Below are positions 46,598 to 58,710 of a DNA stretch of 64,000 nt, one piece after another. A program made the position numbers and the translations under genes. How positions within the stretch are numbered: position 1 is the stretch's first letter; each line of letters starts with the position of its first letter. Below the pieces are notes generated by a model. It saw nothing but the letters and a program-made list of their open reading frames with translations. It had not been told where the DNA came from and made no database searches. The stretch is from Gamsiella multidivaricata. Taxonomy: Eukaryota > Mortierellomycota > Mortierellomycetes > Mortierellales > Mortierellaceae. The DNA lies in the NCBI RefSeq assembly GCF_025024155.1, contig NW_026251733.1, positions 62,001 through 126,000 on the forward strand. Reading direction: 5' to 3'.

Positions 46598-48322
46598 ATG
46601 CATCGCTTTCTTCGACCAACACTCATCGGATTCATTCGTACCCATCCTATACACAATATAGACTTTGTCCATTCTAGCGCTGCTGTATCCCCACTTCATA
46701 CCACTTTCACACGCTCACTGAACAACCCAAGCATTTTGTGCCAGTCCTTGAGAACTATGACTTCACTCAGCGAAGAACAGCAGCGTGCTGTAGGCACCCC
46801 TACCTATAAACAGTACCGCAGTCTGATACCCCCGCTCGCGGCCAGTCTCCACAAGGGTCAAGGAGGTAAACGGTGTTGAAAAAGTCGCGTTCCTTGTTTG
46901 CACCATTGATATAGCACTATGCCATATGTAACCATGGTCTTTTCAACGCATCTTAGGACGCATAGCGATCATCGGAGGCTCCAGCGAGTAAGTGCAAAAG
47001 AAGTAGGAATATCGCAAAAGTCAATCGACAGGAAGCATGGCTGATATGTGCGTATCGTCGTTCTATTAGCTATACTGGCGCGCCGTACTTTAGCGGGATG
47101 TCAGCGTTGAGACTCGTAAGTCGACAAGAAAAGAAGCCGTTAGGTAGTACGTTATACTGCTGAATATCTTAACTAATATTTCTTCGACCGCTCACCTCGC
47201 TCAGGGTGCGGATCTATGCCACATTATGTGCGACGAAGACGCAGCGACGGCCATCAAATCGTATTCTCCTGATCTCATTGTTCACCCTTACATCAAGATT
47301 CGCGCCACAACCAGTGAGGACAACAAGAAAAAATCCGACCAGATCTGGGCGCAGACGTTTGATGATATCGGTACATTGTTGAAACGCGTTCATGTGCTCG
47401 TGGTCGGTCCTGGATTGTCCCGTGACGAAGGAATGCTTAATAGCGCAAAGCGTGCCATTGAGAAGGCGAAGGAGCTTGAGATGCCCATTGTCATTGATGC
47501 TGTAGGTTGCAGGGCGATTTTTTCTTTTGTTGAGCTGTCTATTTGTTGGCTGCAAATTTAATTTTATGCTGTGTTGTGTAGGATGGACTATTTCTTGTCC
47601 AGAACAATCCCGAGTTGGTGCAGGGATATAAAAACGCAGTGCTGACGCCTAACTTGGTCGAGTTTGAACGACTCTGCAAGTCCAAGGTAGGCGACAATGC
47701 TTCATTGCTGGACAATGCCGGTCTCAAAAGACTCCGCCTAATTCTCATTTCATCATTTTTCTTGGGACAGGATATTGATGCGAACAATAAGGAATCAAAG
47801 GAACCAGTAGTTCAACAGTTGTCCAAGGCGCTCGGAGGCGTTGTTATCATCCAGAAAGGTTCTGCAGACGCTATTTCCAACGGAAAGATCGGTAGGCCTT
47901 TTGTTTTGTCTGGGGTCATAGTTATTTCTACATTTTTTTTATGGGCTAGTTTCATTAACATTGAAATTTGCTTTGCGGGCACGATTCAACCAGTGTACGC
48001 TGTGACAAACGAAGGTGGACTCAAGCGATCGGGAGGCCAGGGCGATATCTTGACGGGATTTCTTGCCGCATCAATGGCGTGGGGTGTTGCATATGAGAAA
48101 GACGTATGGGAACATTCGCACCCGGTTCCCAAGGAGGAGGTAGCTTTGGTCGCGTGCTTTGGTGCCTGTGTGATCAATCGCGAGTGTTCCCGTCTTGCGT
48201 ACGAGAAACATAAGCGCGCTATGCAGGCGTCTGATGTTCTCGCACAGGTCGGGCCATTCTTTGAAGACTTTTACGACAAGACTGACCCAGCAGCCAGCTG
48301 GGCCGATGCCATCCACGGTTGA
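46598..48322 (+). CDS. NAXD: ATP-dependent (S)-NAD(P)H-hydrate dehydratase, two possible starts
   Basis: Seven exons (46598-46865, 46957-46987, 47070-47115, 47205-47501, 47582-47686, 47771-47891, 47994-48322) give 398 residues from the first ATG or 345 from the second at 46757. The enzyme repairs hydrated NADH/NADPH using ATP (ADP in bacteria), partnered with an epimerase (NAXE). Ribokinase-like family marks are GRIAIIGGSSDYTGAPYF near the start, HVLVVGPGLSRDEG, DADGLFLV, LTPNLVEFERLC, VIIQKGSADAISNG, and the catalytic-Asp loop LKRSGGQGDILTGFLAA. Residues 1-53 of the long form are basic and hydroxylated, like a mitochondrial presequence, while the ATG at 46757 sits in a better context (A at -3 against T at -3). 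Animal NAXD also has compartment-specific forms. Two exons are tiny (31 and 46 nt). AATAAA follows 30 nt after the stop. Confidence 0.93.
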
Positions 48323-48351
48323 GCGGGCGTCCGCTGTTAAAATGCTGTTGA

Positions 48352-48357
48352 AATAAA
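48352..48357 (+). terminator. Possible poly(A) signal of NAXD
   Basis: AATAAA leading into an A-run, 30 nt after the NAXD stop and 130 nt before the next ATG. Confidence 0.5.
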
Positions 48358-48486
48358 AAAAAAACCATTCAGTCAAAGCCACGACATAATTGCCCAATTG
48401 GGTTCCGGTGGAGGGAACGATCTACACATTCACACACACACCCCTCTCATTCTTTCCTCGGCGCGACTCGATTAACTCGTATAATC

Positions 48487-51021
48487 ATGATGCTGCGGTG
48501 CGCAAGGACAAAGACTGCGACGGCAGTGGCGACCTCCAGCCTCATGACTAGGGCCTTTCTCCCGGCGATGGCATCCACTTCTAGGGCACAAATCCATTCT
48601 GTATATGCAAAACGTACCAGCAGCAACACGGCGACCGCTAACGACTATATACCAGAGAATATTGACGCTCCATTACCCAGGAGCATCCACAGTAGTCTGG
48701 ACAACGGCACCTTCGAGCTGCAGAAGAGCAGACTCTTGACGTCAATGGATATGCTATATCAGATTCAGGACGCGCCCACGGAAAAGTTGGATATCACGCC
48801 GCTGGATGATCAGGAGGCACAGTACTGGGCACGGCGTATGAATACAGCTATGACGGACCTTGAACAGGAGAAGACGCGTCTCCGTGTTGTGGGTAGGATA
48901 GGGAAACTGATCGACTTGGATTGCGGTGTCGCCTTTGGGACTGTTGCAGGTACTGACGCACTCAATACATTCTGCATTGCGACCTGGGCTGGATTTATGA
49001 AATAGTGGTCGGAGAGTCAAGTGGACAAGAGTCGATCATGGACCTGTTATTGCCTAGTGAGCAGAACATCAGACGATCTGCCAAGGATACAGGAAAGGTC
49101 CATCGTGTTCGTTATGGCTCCACGTATACGCTCTTGGAGGACGGATTAGAGAACATTGAAAAGGCGCCGATCAGCTGGCTGCAAGGTCTGACGGACGAGG
49201 ATGGAGGCGAGATTGTTGAGATCCCAGGTAAGCCCTGTTGAATCCGCACAAGTCCTCTTTTTTCTTTTTTTTGTTTTCTATAAAAAAAAATGCTTGCAGG
49301 ATCTAACTCACTCGGTCTATTATTTGATATCATTGTCGACGTCTTTTACTACATACAGGTCTGGATCTGGATGACTTGGCGATGGACGACATTGTGTACA
49401 GCAGCGACCTGATCCTCTTCCGAACGGACGCACAACGTCAACTTTCACTGGAACGTGAACAACATTTCCTGAACCGATATCGCCATAAATCCCAGATCCT
49501 CATCGTGGCCGACATGAGCAGCGCGGATAGCTCCACTGAAAGCCTGACGCTCTCGAATTTGAAGGCCAATATGGTCCATGCAGTCAAATCGACCGTAGGC
49601 GGGTACAGCAACATCCCCCACGGAAATTCAGCGGTCGCCAAGGTGCTTCGCATCTCTAATCCAGAACCCATCCCCCCGGTGGTGGGACTCGTCCCGCGCG
49701 CTCAGTCTGAGGATCGTTATTTGGAGGCAGTCGGTGCGTTGCAAAAGCTGGTTGCGGGGACACTGCTGCTTGAGGGTGCACAGGATCAACATCGACGTAC
49801 GGCTTTGTTGACAAGGTGCCGTGACCTAATGGTCTCGGGTATTGAAAGCATGGAGACTCGACTTCAGGGACGGTTAGATACGTTTGCACAGGTTGATAAG
49901 CTGTCAGAGTTCGCGACACGGGAGATCAAGAGGATTGAGGCATTGGAGCAGGAGAGGATGGTGGCACAGGTGACAGACGGGGATGTAGATAAGGATGTGA
50001 AGCAGATGAGAAGAGTCCTGGACCATTTTTTCAAGTCGGAGGTGCCCTTCTGGATGCTGTTTGCTCGAAGCGGCGAAATTGCGGAGAGGATGCATGAGCA
50101 GTGGACGGTCGGGGCCTTTGCAGAGACGGAACATCGCGTAAGTTCTACGGCATCTATGGGTGAATGATTGAGTGCTTTTTCTTTTTTATATTTTATATTG
50201 TGTTTTCTGACAGAACGCATTGAAATTTTTAGATGGCATATGCATTGGGACGTTTACATCAAAGCTCACAGGAGACATTCAGGACTACTCTCAAGGCCAT
50301 TGACGCGCTCAGCGCCAAGCTCGAGCAGACCAAGCCTATCGGCAGCACCGCTGTTCTCCAGGATCTCGCCAGCGCGCGTCAGCTGTTGAGTCATGTACAG
50401 GACGATACTCAGCAGGAGATCAAGGACAAGGACGCGTTTGTGGTCAGCAATGTTATTTGGAAACACCGCAACGCCTATGGCGCCGTGGAGCGATCTCTAG
50501 AAGCCGGGCGGCCGGGCGCATTGGAGCGACTTCAGAGGCGAGGGCAGGTCACATTGGCACAGGGTCTAGGATTGCAGGGAACGGCATTGTTTGCAGGACT
50601 AGGATTGGCACAACAGTACCCACCAGAGATCTATCTGACGAGCGGAACGCTGTTAGCGGCCCTTGGATTAGGGTATATGCAGATCCGATGGAAGGCAGCG
50701 GAGAATGAGTTCAAGGCGGAGGCGGATGCACTTGCAGAGCAGCTGAAGCAGGACATTGTCGTAAGTTATGCGTTTTTTATTGTTTATTTTAAAGAACTTG
50801 ATCTAGTTGCCGACTTAATATTGACTATATCTTTTTTTTCTCCTCCCATGTAGAATACGTACCAAGAACAGGTTGACAAGACGATTGTTAAGCCGCTTTC
50901 GGGTGTGGTGCAAAAGCTGGACAAGAGCCTAAGCGAACGGCTGTTTAGATCGCTGGAACAGCGTAAGGTTCTGGCGGGAATCAAGCGCGATGCTTGGGGC
51001 GAGGATGAGATTAAGTACTAG
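48487..51021 (+). CDS. Mitochondrial dynamin-like (Mmc1-like) membrane protein with degenerate P-loop
   Basis: Five exons (48487-48892, 49006-49227, 49359-50137, 50233-50760, 50854-51021) encode 700 residues. Residues 1-45 are Arg/Thr/Ala-rich (mitochondrial presequence-like). At about 134-151 the sequence RVVVVGESSGQESIMDLLLP matches the position and shape of a dynamin/Fzo-type G1 loop but lacks the GKS/T. Further on, DLDDLAMDDIVYSSDLILFRTDAQRQLSLEREQHFLNRY resembles the G3/G4 portion of large GTPases. A long helical region follows, with a hydrophobic hairpin, GLGLQGTALFAGLGLA...LTSGTLLAALGLGYMQI (about 577-625), then a coiled tail. The layout recalls fungal Mmc1-type mitochondrial dynamin-like proteins; I am moderately sure of that name and surer of the architecture. 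A structural or mitochondrial-DNA maintenance role at the inner membrane is possible. Convergent with the GPI-anchored gene. Confidence 0.75.
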
Positions 51022-51043
51022 AGTGGATTTATACGCATTATAT

Positions 51044-51044
<1 letters not shown>

Positions 51045-51074
<30 letters not shown>
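51045..51074. repeat. A30 homopolymer between two convergent genes
   Basis: Thirty consecutive A in the 136-nt gap between the Mmc1-like stop (51021) and the GPI-protein stop (51158). It could be a terminator-like element or slippage-prone spacer. Confidence 0.95.
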
Positions 51075-51076
<2 letters not shown>

Positions 51077-51157
51077 TCCCCCCTCCCCTGTAGATGAACA
51101 TGATTATATAACGTGTATTAGGAATTAGAGTATATTTGTTACTAGAGAATAAGATGT

Positions 51158-52106
51158 TTAAGCAAAGAAAAGACCGACGGCAGTGGCCAGGAGCGCAGTG
51201 GTAGCCATAATGACCCGGTTGGTCGATCCAGCACTAGGGGTGGTGGTTGCCTTTGGAGCAGAGCCCGTGGTCGAACCAGAGGCCGCCGCAGCGGGTGCGC
51301 TCGTCGTCGGTGCCGCGGTCGCGGTCGCGGTTGTGGCACCACTAACGGACGTCACCGGAGAAGAGACGGAAGCCGTGGGGCTGACGACTCCAGAGGAGGG
51401 GGACACAGTGCCGTTCCCGGGCTGACCGTCGACGCAGGTCAGGGAGGCGGGCAAGGGACCATCAGCACGAGGACCCGAGTAGTCATATTGGGCACCGAAA
51501 ATAACACGGACGCCATAGGTGGATTGGCGAACGTTGCAGTCGGCAGAGTTCTGGCAACATCTCATGCCGTAGACGCCGTCATAGGGCTCGATAACGTTCA
51601 CGAAGGCGCTGTAACCGGCACAAGAAGCTCCGACGGGGGCGCGGATGTCGTATTGACCGCCTTGGTCGCAAGGGTTGAGGTTGTACTTTGTGGGGTCGAT
51701 TTGGCCCTGGGAATTAGAAAGAAAAGGGAATGGTTGGGGAGGGTCAGGGTATTAGCGCGAAGGGATTTCAAGACAAACAAAAGAAGTATCCAAATCAAGT
51801 ATTTGATATCGATTTTCCGTTCGTGCTTACAGTGATCTGGACCCATCCATCACCGGTGGCCCAGTGGGCGGAGAGGACAAAGCCGTCGGGGAAGACCTTG
51901 GCGCCGGGAGCTTTGGGGTTGGCCTGGTTACAGAAGGCGATGGCAGAGTCTTCGTTGGCGGCAATGTCTCCACCGGCCATAGGTGGGAGGAAGAAGCAGT
52001 AGTTGGAATCCGAGTCGAGCGATGCGATTTGACCCTGGGCCGAGGTACCGATGGCCATCAGAGCGGCGGATGCGGCGAGGAATGTAGTCGTGGTTGAGGC
52101 GCGCAT
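51158..52106 (-). CDS. Secreted, probably GPI-anchored cysteine-containing surface protein
   Basis: Two exons (51831-52106 and 51158-51706) encode 274 residues. The N terminus MRASTTTTFLAASAALMAIGTSAQ is a signal peptide. The middle (about 35-185) has eight or more cysteines (YCFFLPP, IAFCNQ, LNPCDQGG, ASCAGY, MRCCQNSADC, LTCVDG) and an FVLSAHWATGDGWVQITGQIDP segment. Residues about 190-255 are a Ser/Thr/Ala/Pro mucin-like stretch. The C terminus, STNRVIMATTALLATAVGLFFA, is a short omega-site region plus hydrophobic tail, the usual GPI-attachment signal. It is likely exposed at the wall or plasma membrane. No named domain is recognised, although the layout is common among surface proteins of Mortierella-like fungi. 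A TATATAAAG lies only 17 nt upstream of the ATG, too close for an ordinary TATA box. Confidence 0.82.
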
Positions 52107-53800
52107 TTTTTTTATTTTTATTCTTTATATATTGACACTTCAGTTGTGAGAGGGGTGGGTATAATCGAAGGATCGGGCGTAAAATTAGTGGTGGTGTGGA
52201 ATGTTCAGGGTCGTAGGTGGCCTGAGATGCGTGCGGAATGTGTAGTTAGCGAGATAATAAAAAAAAAGAAGTCGAGGTAAATAGGATCGACGGTAGGTAA
52301 GGGTTTGGATGTAAAATTAAATGATCAAAGGGACGAAAAAGCGAAAGGAGGGGTTTTATACATCTTCACCGAGCTGGACACATGCCTTTGGCTGTTTTTG
52401 TTCTTCGTTTTTTTTGTCAGAAGGTTCAAGAGGAACCAAATGAAGGCACAAACCCTCCCCCCCACTCCTCGTCTTCGTCCTCCTCCACGGCAGGCGGGCT
52501 CTAATTGCTCTTTCTGGGTGTCTTCTCAGTGTCCCTTTGTTTACCAAGAATCATTTTGCCATTCATGTAATATGTTCTCTTAGTTGGGAACACAAGATTC
52601 TCTTGTAGACCATTTCCCCCACCCTCATGTGAATGGTGGGAGGTGTGTGTGTTTATGTTGACGCCGGCGACAAAAATAGGACGCATGAAGAGCTTGGTCG
52701 GTCATCGTACAAAGGGCATACATAGCGAGTACAGCGGACGGGCGTATCTCTCGAGGCGCTAGAAACGGTGCAGAATTGTAGGGTATTTGTGCTAGACTAA
52801 CACATGAACTGTGATTTTACGCCTTGCGCCTTGCGCCTTGTATCCCCCCCTCCCCCTCTTTCGGAGAGTCTGCGCAAGGATAGGAGGATGGACAAAAAAA
52901 ATCGAAGGGTATTTTTAGAGAGCTTTTCTTATTATCTTTTTGCCCGAAAAAGTGCAATGGGTTGCGAGGTGCACAGTTTGTCCTTCAAACCCCGGCTGAT
53001 CTGACTGAGGTTCAGCTGTCCAAAAAAAAAAAAAAAACGAGGGAGCTAAATGTAAGTCTAAATGCTGGGCTGAACGAAAGAATGATCGAGGTTTGGGCGT
53101 TCAGCAGACTCAAGTGGCTCTCTGTCTCATACCGCCATTATTCTTATGAATACTTGTGAGCATCCATCAACTTTAACATGACTCGCTCCAACATGAGCCC
53201 AGCTCGGAAACCTCGTACAAATTGAACAAAGAACAGTGAGAAGAGAAAAAGAAAGGTCGGGATGGATTAAGAGACGTGTATTTGTGCGGAGAAAATTGAC
53301 AGGAATTATCTAAATGTACCCAGAATTGCTCATGGTCCTCCCGGGCGGGTTGCTTGTGGATTTTGTTGGTTAGTGAATAAAAAACTATTTATCTCACCAG
53401 AATTTGTACCTTGCGATTCCGTTGGCAAAGCACGCACGTCCTGTGAAGGTGGGCATGGTGAGAGCAAGAAAGCTCACGAATCATATTCCAGGGAATGGGC
53501 GCGTGCGCGTGGTTTTTTTTTTTTTTAAAAAAAAAAATTATAATAGCCACAAGGCATCGTATCGTGGAGACCTCCCTACAACGCACGCGTCTTGTCTTAT
53601 CATGCTGTAGATCCGCTCTACGTTTCATTTTATTATCAGTAGCAAACATAGGATAACCTATCCATCCCGTGATCCACACTAGCTTTTTCATTCTTTTGTC
53701 AGCATTGTGGCATCTACCGATACTTGTGCATGCCTGCGCGGATCAAACTCTTTTTGATATTACAGGCGTCTGTTCAAAGTGGGTTGTAATCCTCTTTCAC

Positions 53801-53822
53801 TTTTTTTTTTTTTTTTTTTTTT
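53801..53822. repeat. T22 homopolymer
   Basis: Twenty-two consecutive T in the intergenic desert; no gene context. Confidence 0.95.
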
Positions 53823-55869
53823 AGTCCACCTTATTCTAGAGGGGTTGTCCGTATTCCCTAGAGCAAGAGATTGAGGTACTGCGGTATTATGTTGCATTTG
53901 TGTGTGAGTACCTATCCTCTATGGTTTTTTCATTTTATGGATATTGAAGTCAAAGGGCAGCTGTCGCGAACTCCGAAACCCTAGACGCGTTTTTGTCTAC
54001 GGCTGGAAAAAAAATAAGTTTTGCGCGTACAGTCATGTCACGGGGAAGAACTCTTTTTTTTTTTTCTGTAGACAGAACAGCATGCATGTTTCTTCATGGT
54101 TGACATATTGAGACATATTCATCCAAGATCGACATTCCTGGATCCTCCGAGGTTGAAAAAAGACGAATAAGCTACGTTCGTTATGACTCTTTCCTACGAA
54201 ATGAAGCTGCACCCTCCATGACAAACAATGACACAGAAGAGATTCATATTGACAAGTATTTTTTTTTTCGGGATGTATTCATCTAGATAACAGGGGTCTC
54301 GACAAAGTCCTATGGCATTTGGGCGACACGGGTTCAAAGAATGAAAGAATGCGGAATTAAGCGAAAAGAAGCTTTGCAGATTATTAGGCGAACAGGGACC
54401 ATAGAAGCGTGGTGTTAAGCAAGCACGTAGGATGCAAACAGCATGAGGAAAATCGATAACGATGGAGGCACGTAGAGAGCAAGCGTCGGCCCATTTTGTT
54501 GTATACATCAAAGACATGTCCGATATGCTGGATGCACTGTGAGGAGATGAGTGCAAGAGCGGGAATCAAAAGGACAGGATAGAAAACCACTATGTTGTCT
54601 GAGAAGGTGTCCATCCACTGTTTGGACAACGTTGGATCGTAATGGCCAGTCCACTTCGGCATGTCTTCCCGGTTTGGCTCTGCCAAAAAAAAAAAAACCA
54701 CTGAGAATGAAAATATTGCGGTATCGATCTACTTATTCGCTAACATGTGTTTAGACACTCGAAGTTTTTTTTATTGTTGTTGACATGCAACCTCGGTGCT
54801 GTCGTGTGGGGTAAAAGAGTAAGGAGCTGTGGCCACAACAAACAAAACGACAACGTGTCGAAGGAGAGCCAGGGTAGTCTATGATAACCATGATTTGGAC
54901 CATGATAATTCAGGGACCAGCGAATAAAAGGAGTATCCAAGCAGGATGACACCCTAACCTTGTGCAACCCTGATAATGCAATCGGTCTCTTCATCTGTGA
55001 TTTCCCGATGGGCTGGGCGGATTTCATTTTTGATAAAAAAAAAGTCAGAAAACACTTCTCTCTTTGGCAGCCATAGCTAGGCTAGCGCCCTTTTTCACCA
55101 CTGACAGGTTTTACTTCGCGTAGAATCAATCAAGATAAGAAATGACCGAGCTCCGCTTTCTTGCGTGAATAATAATAATAATAATATATTTATGTTCCAT
55201 TTCTATCTGATACTTCGACCAGAGGTGCGGCGCGCCATGTGCCGTGGTATCTCGATAGCGTTAGTCAGTGATGACACCGTACGTACAGTACATACATATC
55301 CTGATCCTAGACCGTACTAATAATGAGCCAGCGGTATGGTGTTTGTTTGATTCATTTTTATTTTTTATTTTTTTATAGCCACCAAGGGTTTCCTGTCATC
55401 CACATGACTTTTGTTGCAGATCAGCCAGTCCTGAGAGGTGCAGCATCTGCCAATACTACAAATGGGCAATCGATGTGTGGGTCTGCAAACTATGTTCCTG
55501 TCTTGGGTTTCGTTTTTATCGGATTTTGCTTAGAGAGAGCAGCAGGGGGGGGGGGCGGTGGTATCCTTATCTGCTCCACATCGCAAAAAAAAAACAACAA
55601 CAGACAAATCATTTCTCCCTTTTTTTTTTTTACAGTACCTGCTGATGGAATGGCGATCAAAGAATGCACCTATGGAAATCTATGAAGATAAGGACTTGCG
55701 GTCGGAAGGCCAGTATGTAACCCTCTCATCTATTTCCTCCTATGCCCTGCAATAAAAAAAAAATTAAAATTAAACGTCATGTGGGAGGCCCTTGTCATTT
55801 ACAAGCGGGGTAAAAGATTCTTATCTTGCTTTGGATGGCACAGTGGGAGGAAACCATGCGAGATGTCCG

Positions 55870-55893
55870 AAAAAAAAAAAAAAAAAAAAAAAA
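55870..55893. repeat. A24 homopolymer
   Basis: Twenty-four consecutive A in the intergenic desert; no gene context. Confidence 0.95.
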
Positions 55894-58236
55894 GAGATGA
55901 AAGAAAGCAAGAGTAGACGTTCGTTTACATAAGGTAGGAAAACAAAAAAAAAGATGATGCACCTTTGCCCTCGGAAATTCATGCATCTGCCACGCGCCCG
56001 CGCTCTCCACGGCAAAGTGTGCTTCCGAATATCGTGTGGCCCCACGTATCCTATGCTGTGTAGCGAGATTCGGCCGTCATTGAAGAGTGGTCACCCTACT
56101 TTCCCACCCCACCCCCTCTATAAGATTGCCCCAGCCGTCTCTTGTCCGACCCTGTCGTCGCCGCTTCCTGATACCCACCTCTCCCCTTGTGGGTCCGTGG
56201 TGTCCCATACAGCCGGGTTTAGTTTCCGGATTCTCGGAGCAAACGTAAAAAAAAAAGAAAAGGGTGCCTGGCCAAGAGAAACAAAGTGGGGAGTAAATGT
56301 TATTCCCCTATCATCAGACCCTTCGCCACCTTTTTTTTTACTTCTCCACCCGTAAATGCCCAAGTGCAAGTGGTACGAAAACGAGGTGACACGTTATGCA
56401 GTTAGTGTTCCGGACTATACTGACTAGATGAATATGAGAAGGTTAGTGGCGAAATAATCGATAGTCCATGGATCTGGGGGGGGCAGATCCGGTGATTGAC
56501 TCCCCGTAGCCGCCCCAGGGATATACGCGAGAAACACAGCTCGTGGCTGTGGACGAAGTAGAGCGTTCGGATAGAGTCGCCAGTAACGCAGTAGAGCGAA
56601 TGGTTGCAGGGGTTGGATCTAAGAGAGCAGTAGAGATATAAGCAAATGAGAGATGAAATGAGGTAGCGGAATCAACCATAGCAAGGGAACCAGTTTCATT
56701 TACTGCAAAATGCGAAGGGGCCTGAAGAAGGATGCGCGATGATCTATCACGGAGAGAGCATGTGGGGGCCAGCGTGGGTGTGTAGTCTACGATGGCGGAT
56801 GGAGGTGTGTGTATGTGTGTGCCGATCCACGTACGCGTGTACATGAATCAAGGAGGGAGGGGAAGGAGATGGAGGGTGACAGGGGCGGTTTGATTCCGAT
56901 ATCTTCCTTCGCTCACTCAGAATAGACTGTGCGACCGATATCGATGGCTGCGTGGTTGGACGAAATGATAGTGCAGCTTTGCCTTTTTAAGGTTCGCCCT
57001 TCTATCTCCCCCTGTCCACTGTGTGCCACCGCCGAGGACCGCAGTCAGGCAGTCAGTCATCCAGGGCGAGCAGTGCTTGCCAGCCCCCCTTCCTTCTCTC
57101 GGACGGAAGAGGGTTATCTCCACAGTCACGGCCAGCGAACCTATCCGCTTGCCCACCGCCTGCTTGCCTGCCTGCTACTACTACGCATCCTCGACTGATC
57201 CCCTCATTCGCTCTCCTTCCCCTCTCCCCCTCCCCTCCATCGAGACAGCAAGAAAGCAAAGGCATTTGGATCGAGCATGGACAGGGAGGACATTGTAAAT
57301 AATAAAGAGGGATACACCAGGCTAATGCAAGATGAAATCGTATCACACAATGTAGGAGAGAGTACCAGCCTACCTATGACGAGGAAGTGAGAAGGAGGAT
57401 CCGAGAGTGCGCGTAGTCCGTGATCCTACTTGCTTGCCTCATAAGGTGTGTGTGTTCGTTTGTTATTGTTTTTGTTGTTGTTGTCTTTGTTGTCCAACCT
57501 ATCCACTGGTTCTGAGGAAGGGCAAAGTTGCCCGGGTTGCATTTTTTACACTAGGACTACACTAGGACTAGGACAGATAGCGCGGATCGAGAGGAATCAG
57601 GGTGGGTGACGGTGGGATGTGTGTGCTGTCCATGAGCCAGCCGGAAAGTTTAATTATGTCTCTTGTGCACTAAGGGGGGAGAGAGGGGGAAATATAATCG
57701 TCCTCTTTCATATGGAAATCTCTCTTTTCGTCTCCCTTTGGTCCGATATGGATTTGGCACCTTGACATAGCAAATCGCAGCAGAACCTTGAACTCTGAAC
57801 CCAAACTCTATTTCACGGTATTGAGTTGTGCTATACTATTCTATCCAATACTATCGATACATCCGAAGAAATAATAAAAGAAAAAAAAAGCGGGTCGATC
57901 CTCCTCCCCTCTTCGATCTCCCTCTCTCTCTCTCCATGTCGCGTTGTATGCCTCGGCAGTGTTCTTCCCCACCACCAGTGCAGTGGGGGGGAGGAGAGAG
58001 GGAAGAGGATGCAGCGCACGCACGGGAAGCAAGGAGGGGATGGGTGGACGCACAGTGGCCGAGTGTATGAGTGTATGAGTGTTGAGTGTGTGTGCAGATG
58101 CAGGTAGATTTTGTTTGGTGCTTCCAGGACCAGTAGAGCACCTCCTCTGAGATAATCAGCAAAAGAAAACCCGACTCATCGCTGTGGCTGTCCCTCTGTC
58201 CCCCGCGCTGCGTTGCACAGAGGGTGTCTCGGAAAG

Positions 58237-58244
58237 TATATAAA
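58237..58244 (+). promoter_or_regulatory. TATA box of GLT1
   Basis: TATATAAA about 467 nt before the ATG, followed at once by a strongly C/T-rich leader. The leader contains no ATG before the GLT1 start, so an unspliced long leader without upstream start codons is possible. Confidence 0.6.
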
Positions 58245-58710
58245 CCTCGGCCCTCGACATTGCCCTGCCTCGGTCTTTTTTTTCCTCTTTCTCTTCCTTC
58301 CTTCTTCATTGCCACTGCTGCTTGCTTCTCCCTCCCACTCCTCCCTCTCTCTCTCTCTCTTTCTTTCTTCTCGTCTTTACTTTGCCTGTACTTCTTTCTT
58401 CTTTCTTTCTTTCATTCTTTCTTTCCTTGTACAATCCTCCCCTAAAAGCTACATCCAACTTTCCATAATACCCTCAAAGAGACTGCTCACCTCTTTTTTG
58501 TATTACAAGTCGGATCGATCCCTCTTCATCTCCTCTGCTTAGCCATCCATACCTTGTATTAATTACTCCCCCCAGTCTTGTATTCATCTGTCGCTGTCGA
58601 CCTCGCCTGTACCATCTCCTCTTCCTTAAGCAACATCAGTAGCATCCCCACCCCAGACACCCCCCACTCTTTTACTCTTTTCCCCCGCTTCTCTCGCTTC
58701 GTAAACAAAA

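Larger units (their letters stand above)
52107..58710. other. 6.6-kb gene desert before GLT1
   Basis: No frame on either strand shows a recognisable domain or a supported exon chain. The region holds many homopolymers (T22 at 53801-53822, A24 at 55870-55893, A/T runs at 53023, 53513, 54054 and 54684), an ATT/AAT cluster near 55170-55190, and CT- or GT-rich stretches (56800-58100). A minus-strand frame at 54384-54701 and plus-strand frames near 55323-55755 were looked at and not accepted. The last about 480 bases contain the GLT1 core promoter and leader. Confidence 0.55.

Noticed and set aside
54384..54701. 105-codon minus-strand frame (AEPNREDMPKW...)
   Set aside because: Begins in a homopolymer and lacks partner exons or a domain; composition could be chance.
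55323..55755. Plus-strand frames around GFPVIHMTFVADQ
   Set aside because: Interrupted by G- and T-homopolymers and by stops; no consistent splice chain.
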